From positions 28,602,917 to 28,666,916 of the forward strand of contig NC_054709.1 of the NCBI RefSeq assembly GCF_016097555.1: a DNA stretch of 64,000 nucleotides. Direction: 5' to 3'. The notes under the pieces are model-generated. The model did no database searches. It was given only the letters and a program-made list of their open reading frames with translations, and was not told where the DNA came from. Below, piece by piece: positions 35,001 to 45,016 of the stretch. This DNA is from Gigantopelta aegis (lineage: Eukaryota; Mollusca; Gastropoda; Neomphalida; Peltospiridae). The stretch's first letter is position 1. The number at the start of each line of letters is the position of its first letter. Position numbers and translations under genes: made by a program.

Positions 35001-38000
35001 GACTACTGGATTAATTTTGAACAAAAACCACGTTGAGTGGGCACAAGTTTATAATTTTTACTCACATATATTCACTTAAATGTTTCATAAATACATGAAA
35101 TAAAGTTCATATATGAATCGGTAAGTATTATTTTCGTGTCTTTTTTTGTAATTTTTATTATTTTAGATCGGCTAATGGCGATTAAAATTAGGCAAAAAAT
35201 CGAAAAAGTTGCGTTTACTTACGGGCATTTGTGGCCAGCTGTCCAGTATTTATGTCCATTATTCCCGATAACAGTGGTTTTCTGACCAGAATTTTTTTTA
35301 AAACCCGAACTACTATTCATATTGCAATATTTGGTAATTTTCATTGTTGGTAAAACGATCAAATTTATTATCAAATTAGCTGTTACAATCAGCTATCGAT
35401 CCCTGAAAATTACCGCGACGTGCCGCCATTGTTGTCAAGCGAAAATACTTGCCGAAAACCACTTTTTGAACTCAAAATTTCAAGGTATTTTCAATTGAAA
35501 AAATCTAAACAAAAGCCACCATTTTGAAAAAAATCTTTTTTCTTTAATTATATTTCCATTTCCGGTGAGTGTCGTGTGCAAAACGGCGGGAAATATGAAT
35601 TGGGGAATGCACTGTATACAGTGTACAGTATATCGATTGACGTGATGTCGGGCGAGATATCTCGCCTGCAGTAGTCAGAAGGTTAAATATATATATATAT
35701 ATAATTTTTAGCATACAAATTGGGAATGTTCAGTGCCACTTTCTTTTGTAAGGGGCCTATCTTTGGACCCACAGAATGCCGGGATAAATCCCGAGTAAAG
35801 TCCCTGATTACAGAAATTCGTATCACAGCTATGGTACGACAATTGCTGTCGATGCTGTCATTACGTTAAAGCCCTACAAATGCAGGTAAAGGATACGCTT
35901 GGCACAGAACTTTGATAGCGGGATGGTTCTCTCGCAGCACTTGTTAGAATCGTCGCCGATGTAAGAGCACTTGGGATATGAAGGTGGTTTGTAATTCGGG
36001 CCCTCAGAAACAGCAATTCTACGTTCTTTAGACTGGCGGTGCAATAAAGCTTCCTGGGGAAATAAAAAAAAAATCAACAATGAATAATAATAATCAAATT
36101 TAGGGAATAAAGTCGACCATTATTATATTTTTGTTTGGTCTGAATATTTATTGCAAAAAAACCCAACTTAATCCACAAACTGTCTGAATCGGAAAAAAAC
36201 ATTAACACATAAGTTTGCGGATGATTTTCTTTGTTCATACCCCAGTGAATGTAAAAGAAATAACAGACAATCCTTATAATAAATTTAAAACATACTTACT
36301 AACAATAACACAAAAAAGTTAATCAGATATGATGTTCCGTAAGAAGATTTTTACATTCACTGACAAATTAACAAAAATGTGTTGCTATGGCTGGACTAAT
36401 GGGATGGTTTTAAATTGTAATGATTACAATGGAAATGTAATTAATTATTAATAATATGGACAGCAAGCAATCAATTTAATAAAAGCACCAACCTTGCCAT
36501 ATCTGTTGTGGTACATTTTCAGTGCCTTCAGTTTTTCATATTTATGACTCTGTGTGGGATCTTTCTTGTAAATCTTTATACTGCCTGAAAAACAAATTAT
36601 AGTTTTCTTTATATCAGACCTCACAAAACTGCATCTAGACTGCATGAGTGAAGGAGAAAAGAGAAAATAGGTTATGCGACTTCAAATGAATACCCGTAAC
36701 ATGTGAAATGTGATTATATCCATTTGACGACAGTTATGTTCAGACTAGTAAGTTTTCCGAGCTAGGCCTCCAGATTTCACAAAAACTATAGTTTCTGATT
36801 ACATGTCAGGAAAATGGTGGAACCAAAAGTCTGTTCCTCATGTAACAAAATGGGGGTTGGGGGCCCCCAAGACATAGCCCAGAGGAAAAGCACTCGTTTG
36901 ATGAAGTTGGTCTGGGATCGATCCGTCTGTGGGCTCATTGAACTATTTCTTGTTCCAGCAAGTAGACCACAACTGGTATATCAAAAGCTGTGGTATGTGC
37001 TATCCTGTTTGTGGGATAGTGCATATAAAAGATGTTTGCTACTAATTAAATTAAAAATGTAACAGGTTTTCTTTATAACACTATATGTCAAAATTACCAA
37101 ATGTTTGACATCCAATAACCGATGATCATTAAATCAATGTGCTCTAGTAGTGTTGTTAATCAAAACAAACTTCAACTAAGAAAATTCCATCATTACCATG
37201 AAAATTGAAATTACAAGTTTTCCATGGATACATAACACAGAAACCGAAGTGTTAAATCCATAGAATCTAAATTCCCCCGAGGCCTGTATATGCGGGGGGT
37301 TGTCTCCCCTTGACAAAGAAAATGAGATATAGGCATTACTTTTCTGGCAACAGCAGTGTGCCAAAGTTGCCAGTAGTTCTACCTGAGGTTACAAAGGATC
37401 AAATTACTTTCCTAAAATCTTGGTAATTAGTAGATATATTTTGTTTTAGATTTTTGACAGTTTATAGTAAGAAAACGGCTATTTAAAATGTGTACATAAA
37501 ATGCAGCATCCAATTTCAAAACACCTCAAACTCATAACCACCTAGTAGGAGCAATTACATGATCTGTTTTGTTTTTATTATGTACCCTCAAATTATTAAT
37601 TTTTGGCAGAAAGCTTTTAGCCCTATTCCTTACAAATGTGCAAAATGCATCTCAAAGAATATTTGGGGTTTTTAAAACAATTTAATTACTGTATATGACC
37701 GGAAATTAACCCATGTCTTTGAATAAGTACCCCCTTTCTTTTTGATGGCATTTAAGAAATTAGCCCTTTATTCATGTCCAAGAATAAATTCACCATCTGC
37801 TAAGTTCATAATGAGTTGTCTCGGCACCCCATGGCTTATTTCCAGTTAAATACTGTATTCTATAATTAACATAATAATTTTAGGTACCAAACATTTCGCG
37901 ATCGTGCTTGTATGTGTGTAAATATCTCCGTCTCTTCTCCTTCATCACGTGCTGAAGTCGTTTGAACTGGTCGATGTACAGAGACTGGAGTCGGATCAAC

Positions 38001-41000
38001 TTGTCTCGCAGAATCAGTGCCACCTCCTCAGCTGTATATACTCCAGCATGTCTAAAAACAGTTATAATCTGTTAATATTTTTAAAAAACATTTTATTGAA
38101 TGAATGTGTATCTGCAGTGTTCGACAAATCCACTAACCCTCGGTTTCGGGTAGTGAATGTTTGGTCTGGGCTAGTGGAAATTATCAACTGTATTACTTTA
38201 ATATATAACGCACTACCGAAAGCTTCTGTGAGGGCTTATGACTTTCTCGAAAATGTGTTGAACTCAAGTATTTGAAATGAATGAACTTCTTTGGGGATGG
38301 GATGGTGCATATAAAAGATCCCTTGCTGCTAATTGAAAAAGAGTGGCCCATGAAATGGCGACAGCGGGTTTCCTCTCTCAATATCTGTGTGGTCCGTAAC
38401 CATATACCTTTCTAGTCTTTGCCATGAGCTAAATCAAGGCACGCTGTAGATCTCTATCCTGAATTGGTGCTAGGCAAGCAATCACATCTAGCTTCAAATA
38501 AAAATATATTAAAAATGTTAATCCAAGGCGATCAATTTGCTGCTCTCCTAAAACTTTGCAGCTGACCGTAGAGGGGAGGGAGAGCGATCATTCGACTTTC
38601 CTGGCAATTACAACTTCTCTAAACCAGATACCCCTTATTATCAGATGTTTTAATTGGTCTTGGAGACGACTTAGCCCAGTGGTAAAGTGCTCTCCTAATG
38701 CTGATCCCAGCCAGTGCTTCACAACTGGTGTAACAAAGGCCGTGGTATGTGCTATCATGTCTGTGGGATGGTGCATATAAAAGATCCCTTGCTACTAATG
38801 GAAAAAAAATTGCTGGTTTCCTCTCTAAAACTATATGTCAGAATTACCAAATGTTTGACATCCAATAGCCAATGATTAATAAACCAATGTGCTCTAGTGG
38901 TGTTGTTAAACAAAACAAACATTCTTTTCTTTTGTTCTGTCGGTGTCTGCTTTTAAAGCAGTTTCACTGATATAGTTTATTTTGTTTAACACCACCACTG
39001 GAGCACACTGATTAATTTATCACAGGCTGTTGGATGTCACATATTTGGTAATTTTTACATATAGTCTTATACAGGAAACATGCTACATTTTCTCCATTAG
39101 TAGCAAGGTATCTTTTACATGCACCATCCCATAGACAGGACAGCACATACCACGGCCTTTGATATACCAGTCGTAGTGCAGTGGCCGGAATGACAATAGC
39201 CCAATAGGCCCACGGACAGGGACTGCCCCTAGACTGAATGCACATCAAATGAGCACTTCACCACTGGACTATGTCCCGCCATGTGTGGTTTTAAGCGGTT
39301 TCACAGTATTTATAAAATGATATAAAATCAGCAGTACAAACTTGAGAACATCCTCCTGTTCACTGTCAATACTCTCTGCGTCACTGTCTCCATCACCTCG
39401 CCACGACTGGTCTACCTGTGGTGTCTCGACTTCGGAATCACTCGACGTCGCATAATCTGCATAACATAATGAATTAATGAATGTTTAAATGACACCAAGG
39501 CACAAGCATACACATCGGCTATTGGGTATCACAAAAAGTAAGCACAGGAAAATATTATTTATATAACTATGTAAAACCAACGTGTAAGGAGATGTGGGGA
39601 AATGTAAAAACACAATACAAATATCAAGGTTAGTATATTTGTATAAGATAAAGAAAGGAATAGTTAAAAGCACCTCAGCACATTTTTAAACAGCAGGTTA
39701 TTTTGTGTCATGTCATATAGTTATTTTAACATTAGGTACAAAGGTTACCTGTAGTAATGCTAATTTATTGATATTCCAATTAACGTAAATCTGAAGTCAG
39801 GTGGGAATGTCACATAAGCTGACATCACTTTATACTGGTGTTATCAGGGCTATGCAGATATCACTACACAATTCTAAAACATTAAATAAATGTTGTTACT
39901 ACTCGATTTTCAACAGATAATGTCGCTAATGAAAGTTTTTGAAACAAAATGTTCCAAGGTTATAAAGCGTTATAGTTCTTGAACCAAAATGAATTCAAAA
40001 TAAATATTAACTTGTTTGTGGGTTTTTTTTATTAGCAAGTATGTTTCAAATTTAGTAAGGATTGTGTTACTTCTATGACTAAAAAAACCTACTTATTACT
40101 TGGCCTTGTGGGTGTCTGTTTTAGAGGGGATTTCACCAACCCCTGCAATTGCCTGCGGCAATCGGCAATGCCGTGGAGATTGCTGCGAAGTTTTTCGTTC
40201 TCTGCAGCATTTCTTTTGTGTGGACTATATTGGATTTTGTTTTTCCTTATTGTTAAAAATAAAATATACTTTATGCTATATACTATATACTTTTGTTGGA
40301 TGTTTCCTCCCTTCAAATTTTATTTGAGATATTGATTCCACATCTGCAGAAAATTGATACAGGTAGATTTATCATTGATAATGTCAGAATCACTTATAAA
40401 TTACTGCTAAATATTAACGTATGTTAGTATTATTCAAAAATAGATTCCGTTTGATTGCAATTTTCACGAATTCCACAATTGCGTATTTTGCAATAGACTG
40501 GGAAGGAGAAGAGTGTCATCCAAGTTTGTTACGATATTATTTATGAATTTCATTTTTAAGTGGGATACTAAATTCTCAGGTGGGATACCAGATTTTGAAA
40601 TGTTAGTATCCAACTGGGATACTACCCCAAATTTTTAATCTTGAACACTGTCACCACATAACCGATTGGCGGTTCTCGTGATTTTAAAGTTGCATAACCG
40701 ACACGCGAATAGAACAACAGTCCTCATGAAATATTATGCCTTGGTTCATGTATAAAATTATATGTTTTACCGAGTTAAAAAAAACACCCAATGTACCCAA
40801 CACTTTGCTGATAATGCTATCGGATGGCAGTCTGGATCGTTTGGCTGGTGGACCAACATCCACCGACGCTGATGGGTTGTTACACGATGCCAGTTCATCC
40901 AGCAAACTTTCCGATGTCTCCTTCGGACGTTTCTTCATACCAGACTTGACGCGCAAAATGGAAGCTTTTTTCGCATGTTCCTGGCAATAGCTGTGGAAAA

Positions 41001-43976
41001 GAAAAGAATGTTTGAGTAACAGCAGCCCAGGACTCAAAATAATGGCCTGTGAAAAGTGCTCCATTTTTTTTTTTTACCTAGCAGGTGAATTAGAAATTCA
41101 CCTACTAAAACTACAAAAAAAACCTGCAGGTCATTTTTTAAGAGACAGATCTATGTATACATGTGACGTAAAATTATATATTACTATTTATCATAGCACA
41201 TTAATAACTTTGCACTGGTAGATACAAATAGCTGTGCACCGGTGAGACCCACCATCTTTGTATCGTTGCCAGGGGGCTTACAGATTTTTACTTATCATGT
41301 AACTTTATAGTTAAATAAAGTTAACATTGGATACAACAGGCATTGAAATTAGTATTGTCTGGTAACCCATTTACAGGTTACCACAAAATATAGCCTGGTA
41401 ACCTATAGGTTACCACAAAATATAGCCTGGTAACCTATAGGTTACCACAACTATATGAAAGTTAGAACTGAAATTCTGTTACTACTACTTTTAACGCAGA
41501 CGTTCTGAAATTGTATCGGTGCGTGTGAACATCGGTACAAGAAACGAAATCTGGAAGTAAATTTATCTAGTGGGCGCTGCTTAAACGCGGATTGCCGAAA
41601 TTGCTTGCAATTGCACAAGTCCGCATGAACATCGGTGCAATTTCATACAAGAAAATGAAGCGCGGAAGTAAATTCATCTACTGGACGCTGCTTAAATGCA
41701 GAATGACTATAATTGCTTGCAATTTCTCAAGTGTGCACGAACATCGATGCAATTCCTTAGGAGAAAATGAAACGTGGAAGTCTGGAATGCATTGCCAATT
41801 TACGTTTGGAAACTAAACCACCGTTATGTTGAAATTTTTGTCGACAACGAAACACCGTTCTCGACTTTTCTTACATATGGTAACTTCCCAATAACCTGAA
41901 CAACCATTCTCGACTTATTTTGATGCCTGATACAACATGTACAATTAACTCATGTGGACCCGGTAGCACAAAGCACTTGTAACACTTACGTCAGACATAC
42001 ACCACACATTATGTGTTACCGGACCCTGTTCTCGTATGGTGTACATCTGACGTAAGTGTTACGAGTGCTTTATGTTACTGGGCCCTGCTATTTAGCTTGT
42101 GATACTGTTACATTTTAATTCCATTATGATCTAAAATGCATCTCAGAAGTCCTCATGTCCCAAACCCTTCAAGGGCTCGAACTTAACAACGGCACCAACG
42201 GCAAATGCTGTTGCTGAGATATGAATTGCTGTAGGTAGAAAGTATCACCGATGGCACTTTTGTGTCGTCGGTAAAACACCTGGTGCACATAATCTGCCAA
42301 TATTTAACATTTTCACATTTGAAATATGTCTACATACAGCAAAATAACCTTTTAGTCATATTTATTTTCTGCAAATGTCACTTTAAAAAAAAAAAAAAAA
42401 TGCCATAGGCAGACTCAAAATTGCCATAGGCAGACTCAAAATTGCCATCGGTGGGCTGTTTCACCCATGGCAACTCTTATAAAAATTGCTGTAGGAGACA
42501 AATTCTTATGTTCGAGCCCTGCCCTCCCCTCACCCTGTGCCGTCTTACTTCCAACAGGCTATATTTGTTTTTTCAGCAGAACATATTTCTTTTAGCCTGC
42601 TATTTATAAAAAATAACATCAGGCCGTATTTTACTTCCTATTTCAAGACCTGAAAACAAAAAGTTTGTTTGTTTAATGACACCACTAGAGAACATTGATT
42701 TATTGATCATCGGCTATTGGATGTCAAACATATAGTCATTTCGACACAGTCATAGAGAGGAAACCTGCTATATTTTTTTCCATTAGTAGCAAGGGATCTG
42801 TTATATGCACCATTCCCACAGCCTTTGATATACCAGTCGTGGTACACTGGCTGGAACGAAAAATAGCCCAATGGGCTCACCGATAAGGATCGATCCCAAA
42901 CCAACCGCACATCATGCGAACGCTTTACCACTGGGCTACATCCCGCCCCCTTCGAGACTTGAAGCAATTATTTGATTAGCAGCTGCATGACAGTTTTAAC
43001 ACAAAAGAAAAGGCATACATGTGTGTTTCATCACAACTCGGTTTTTAAAACATGCACTGTAGGTTCCGGGTGTCAAAATGCTCCTTCCCCCATTCAAGCA
43101 AATTTGTCCTCTTTTTTTTAAACAGTTTCCCGGAAAGCAAGTCTCGAACCCCCTCCCCTCATAAACTTCACTTGCCAGTCTGTGGCTGCAATGAGAGAAT
43201 CAACTTTTGTGTTTTGCTTAACATTATTCACCATCTTTACATGCAAGTCCCACATCAATAAAACTTGGTTTATGGTTGAATCTATGTTCATCATGTGCAC
43301 GAGGGAAAAAAAAAAAAGTATTCAAATATTTTAATAACTTTTTTTTTATAAAAGGTGGGGGCCCGGCGCGTCATGTACGCATTGGGATAACATCTATGAC
43401 ACTGACATCAAATATCTTTGTGGTACACGAGATATTTAATTTTTCAGAATTGTTATATTAACAGGGCTTCTAGATTATGGTAGCCCCACTCCCATGACTA
43501 GTGATATTCAATGTTGGGCTAGTAAATAACTGGTATGTGCTATCCTGTCTGTGGGATGGTACATATAAAACACCCCTTGCTACTAATACAAAAATACAGG
43601 TTTCCTCCCTAAGACAATGTCATTGTCAAAATTACCAAATGTTTGACATACAATAGCTGACGATTAATAAATCCATGTACTCTCTCTAGTGGTGTCTTTT
43701 AACAAAACACACTTTTATTCCTTTCCAAGTCTTTGCTCACCTGTCTTTTCTGTCGATCTTGGAAGCAGCATTAGGACACCGTTTAGCTTTTCTGCTGGAA
43801 ACAAAACTGCATTGCTTGTAGGGAGCAGTTTTATCTTCGAGAATATGCTTAAGACAGTATTCAAACCCATCCAGTCGGTTAAGCATGCATGTCCGGTGGC
43901 TATAGCTACACAAACTCCCTTCAGACAGTGTCCGGCTTTTTGTCCCTCGAACAAGATGGGTCTTTCCACGCATCAT
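29060..43976 (-). CDS. KANSL2: KAT8 regulatory NSL complex subunit 2 (KANSL2), complete, 8 coding exons
   Basis: Coding exons in transcript order: 43741-43976, 40797-40990, 39342-39456, 37888-38051, 36493-36584, 35897-36053, 32798-32952, 29060-29992. All junctions keep phase and give 681 aa, against about 490 in human. Exon 1 has an acceptor at 43980-43981, 3 nt before the ATG, so an upstream non-coding exon must exist. Two Cys/His zinc-binding regions are visible: C23, C41-x2-H44, C56, C67, C81-x2-H84; and C296, C306/C307, C317-x2-H320, C333, C340, C353-x2-H356. Between them lie an acidic segment ([22 protein letters not shown]) and a basic helical region ([20 protein letters not shown]), both characteristic of the family. 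The last exon encodes 310 residues, mostly Ser/Thr/Val/Pro-rich repeats, which explains the extra length. From family knowledge, KANSL2 is a scaffold subunit of the nuclear NSL complex that acetylates H4 with KAT8. Confidence 0.95.
30626..30859 (+). pseudogene. Acidic open frame, possible remnant of a transposon-borne protein
   Basis: The 78-codon frame starts [16 protein letters not shown] and is acidic in the middle ([18 protein letters not shown]). The N-terminus recalls mollusc transposon proteins with a P2X7-like C-terminal domain, but too little remains to be sure. The second half overlaps the inverted segment shared with the right arm. Confidence 0.3.
31883..32233 (-). pseudogene. Degenerate THAP-domain fragment
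   Basis: The frame begins [20 protein letters not shown], then FYGFP, RRK and KDWTPTPHS. This is the layout of a THAP zinc finger (C-x4-C, FP, RR, DW-P--HS). The expected second metal pair C-x2-H is replaced, reading VSAYL where CSAHF is usual, so the finger is probably dead. After it the frame runs into the inverted segment and ends without a transposase domain. Confidence 0.6.
33048..33362 (-). mobile_element. SINE with second head on a different body
   Basis: Reverse-strand match to 62109-62366: the body has GACAGACAACCCAGATAG and CAGCATGCTT-like ends, the head is near GTGGTTAAGCCATCGG. It is interrupted near 33136-33190 by a TGTTTAACGACACCCCAGCA fragment. Confidence 0.7.
33395..33632 (-). 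mobile_element. SINE, head missing
   Basis: Reverse-strand tail and body: TTTGTTTAATGACGCAGTCA, CATATGGTTAAGGACCACAC, AAGGGATCTTTTATATAC. It ends at CTGGCTGGAAC, duplicated as a short tandem, and the 46-bp minisatellite follows at once. Confidence 0.8.
33637..34470. repeat. Minisatellite, 46-bp unit, about 18 copies
   Basis: The unit consists of ATAACCAGTATACTGATGTT, AAGGCTTCAGCCTAGG and AGTGGCGGAA. It contains the palindrome CAGTATACTG and a small hairpin AGGC-TTCA/TTCT-GCCT. Variants alternate between TTCAGCC and TTCTGCC. Confidence 0.95.
34991..35686. mobile_element. TTAA piggyBac-like MITE, complete copy a
   Basis: It starts TTAACCTTTAGACTACTGGA and ends CTGCAGTAGTCAGAAGGTTA with A following, giving inverted ends inside TTAA duplications. 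A 16-bp perfect palindrome GGCGAGATATCTCGCC lies near the right end. 696 bp, no coding capacity. Confidence 0.9.
35826..35876. repeat. MITE family A end fragment
   Basis: It carries GCTGTCGATGCTGTCATTACG and ends AAAGCCCT, next to the KANSL2 exon 6 donor. Confidence 0.45.
36850..37176 (+). mobile_element. SINE, full length
   Basis: Head AGACATAGCCCAGAGGAAAA, box B GGATCGATCC, body GTGCATATAAAAGAT, tail GTGCTCTAGTAGTGTTGTTA. Confidence 0.85.
38293..38408 (+). mobile_element. SINE body fragment
   Basis: GGGATGGTGCATATAAAAGA through TGTGTGGTCCGTAACCATAT. Head and tail are absent. Confidence 0.85.
38658..38923 (+). mobile_element. SINE with deleted box B
   Basis: Head ACTTAGCCCAGTGGTAAAGT joins directly to CCAGCCAGTGCTTCACAAC. 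Tail GTGCTCTAGTGGTGTTGTTA. Confidence 0.85.
38976..39280 (-). mobile_element. SINE, full length
   Basis: Reverse orientation: the tail starts TTTTGTTTAACACCACCACT at the left and the head ends CACTGGACTATGTCCCGCC at the right. It ends 60 bp before KANSL2 exon 3. Confidence 0.85.
39472..39640. repeat. Left part of the TGTTTAACGACACC MITE family
   Basis: It matches 15234-15370: AATGAATGTTTAAATGACACC, CACATCGGCTATTGGGTATC, TATTATTTATATAACTATG. Confidence 0.7.
40512..40650. repeat. Dispersed 135-bp repeat, copy 2
   Basis: Nearly identical to 28631-28766 over its full length, differing by a few bases (GTTACGATATT against GTTACGATGTT). Confidence 0.85.
41380..41450. repeat. Tandem pair of perfect 18-bp palindromes
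   Basis: GGTAACCTATAGGTTACC occurs at 41397-41414 and 41429-41446, a 32-bp period. A degenerate third copy precedes it at 41361. Confidence 0.9.
41956..42085. repeat. Foldback element, arms about 50 bp
   Basis: The left arm contains AACACTTACGTCAGA, the right arm TCTGACGTAAGTGTTA. The outer parts GGACCCGGTA and TACTGGGCCC also pair. Confidence 0.85.
42172..42521. mobile_element. MITE family A, complete copy in reverse orientation
   Basis: It starts AGGGCTCGAACTTAA and ends TTATGTTCGAGCCCTG. The internal GCCATAGGCAGACTCAAAATT segment is duplicated in tandem. Confidence 0.85.
42664..42951 (-). mobile_element. SINE, full length
   Basis: Left end TTTGTTTAATGACACCACTA is the reverse of the tail. 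Right end CACTGGGCTACATCCCGCCC is the reverse of the head. Confidence 0.85.
43463..43530. repeat. End fragment of the CAGGGCTTCTAGA MITE family
   Basis: CAGGGCTTCTAGATTATGG with TAGCCCCACTCCCATG, as in 55275-55640. It continues to GTAAATAACT, where a SINE fragment begins. Confidence 0.7.
43529..43715 (+). mobile_element. SINE fragment ending 26 bp from the KANSL2 exon 1 donor
   Basis: It starts in the body at ACTGGTATGTGCTATCCTG and runs to TAGTGGTGTCTTTTAAC. It lies antisense to KANSL2 within its first coding intron. Confidence 0.8.
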
Positions 43977-44000
43977 ATTCTAAAAAAAATTATAATAAAA

Positions 44001-44072
44001 GAAAGAAAGAAATGTTTTATTTAACAACGCATTCAACACATTTTATTTACGGTTATATGGCGTCAGTAATAA
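44001..44072 (-). mobile_element. SINE tail fragment
   Basis: GAAATGTTTTATTTAACAAC through GTTATATGGCGTCAG is the reverse of the AAATAAAACATTTC tail. Confidence 0.85.
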
Positions 44073-44517
44073 AAGGTAAATCTAAGATTTGGAATAATTT
44101 GTCAACCAAAAATAAAATTACCCTACGGTACTAAATTTATAGTACGAGCTACGCATACAAATTTAAATAATTTTTCACATACCAGGATGAGGCAGATCAC
44201 CATGCAAGTTTCACTTCAGCCTTTTAAGTAAGACAGTCACATTGACAGCAACATGATGGGCTAAAATAAACTTTGTGATATCCAAAATGTATGATTTAAG
44301 TTCAGAACAATAATAAATTCCACATAAAATGTCAGTATTTCAAACAGATCTACTTTATAAAATGTACCATCGCTGCCTACTTAAAAACATTTAGCCATAG
44401 CTGACCTGTTCTGGTTGACCTAGACTTAGAGCTCGCTTATAATGGCGCCACACTTCAAGTAGGTCACCCGGTGGCTACTGGGAAGTCTACTTCATGTTGT
44501 CGACAGACGCGTCCACA

Positions 44518-44781
44518 ATGGCCGACCGGGCTAGTCGCAGTGAAATTCTGTCTGGAGAAGTAACACTCAAAAATGTGTTTTTCAAGCTTAACAACATTTT
44601 TTCGGGATATATTTGTGCTTCGCATACGAACCTTAACTGTTTTCAACCAAGAAATGTTTCCTTAAAATGGATTTTTGTGCAATACATCGACGATCCTTTT
44701 GTGATTAATCCTAAAAAAGTAACAAGGCTGAAACCATATTGGATCCTTGCTGGTGGAATTTGCTGTGACGTAATAAAATGA
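44518..44781 (+). CDS. Unrecognised small open frame in the promoter gap
   Basis: A frame starting MADRASRSEILSGEVTLKN (inner ATG at 44518) and ending DVIK, about 87 aa. It holds IFSGYICASHTNLNC and LKWIFVQYIDD. I recognise no family. It could be a real small gene, an unspliced 5' part of another transcript or chance. The composition is not repeat-like, which is the only support. Confidence 0.2.
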   Translation: MADRASRSEILSGEVTLKNVFFKLNNIFSGYICASHTNLNCFQPRNVSLKWIFVQYIDDPFVINPKKVTRLKPYWILAGGICCDVIK

Positions 44782-45016
44782 ACTGAACTGAAGTTGTCTT
44801 TTAAAGATAAATCTATAAATATTAAATTCAGGTATTTGCTAAATTTTAGTATCTTAGTATACACAATAATATTAAATATATAAATATGTTACGTTTTGAT
44901 TTTATGAACGAACAAGAATTATTTTTGGACCAATGACAATACTTTCAGGTCTGAAATGCGGAAGTGTTTTTAGACAATGCGCATGCGTCGATGTCTGTTC
45001 GTCTCGGTACTAGGTA

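Larger units (their letters stand above)
43977..45016. promoter_or_regulatory. Divergent promoter region of KANSL2 and cyclin T
   Basis: About 1 kb separates the two start codons, and the genes point away from each other. It must contain the KANSL2 5' non-coding exon, since the first coding exon opens at an acceptor 3 nt before the ATG. A SINE tail fragment sits at 44001-44072. No TATA box is convincing. Confidence 0.55.

Noticed and set aside
41380..41450. CRISPR-like spacing of palindromic repeats
   Set aside because: Only two or three units, near-identical spacers and a eukaryotic intron. It is a small tandem repeat.
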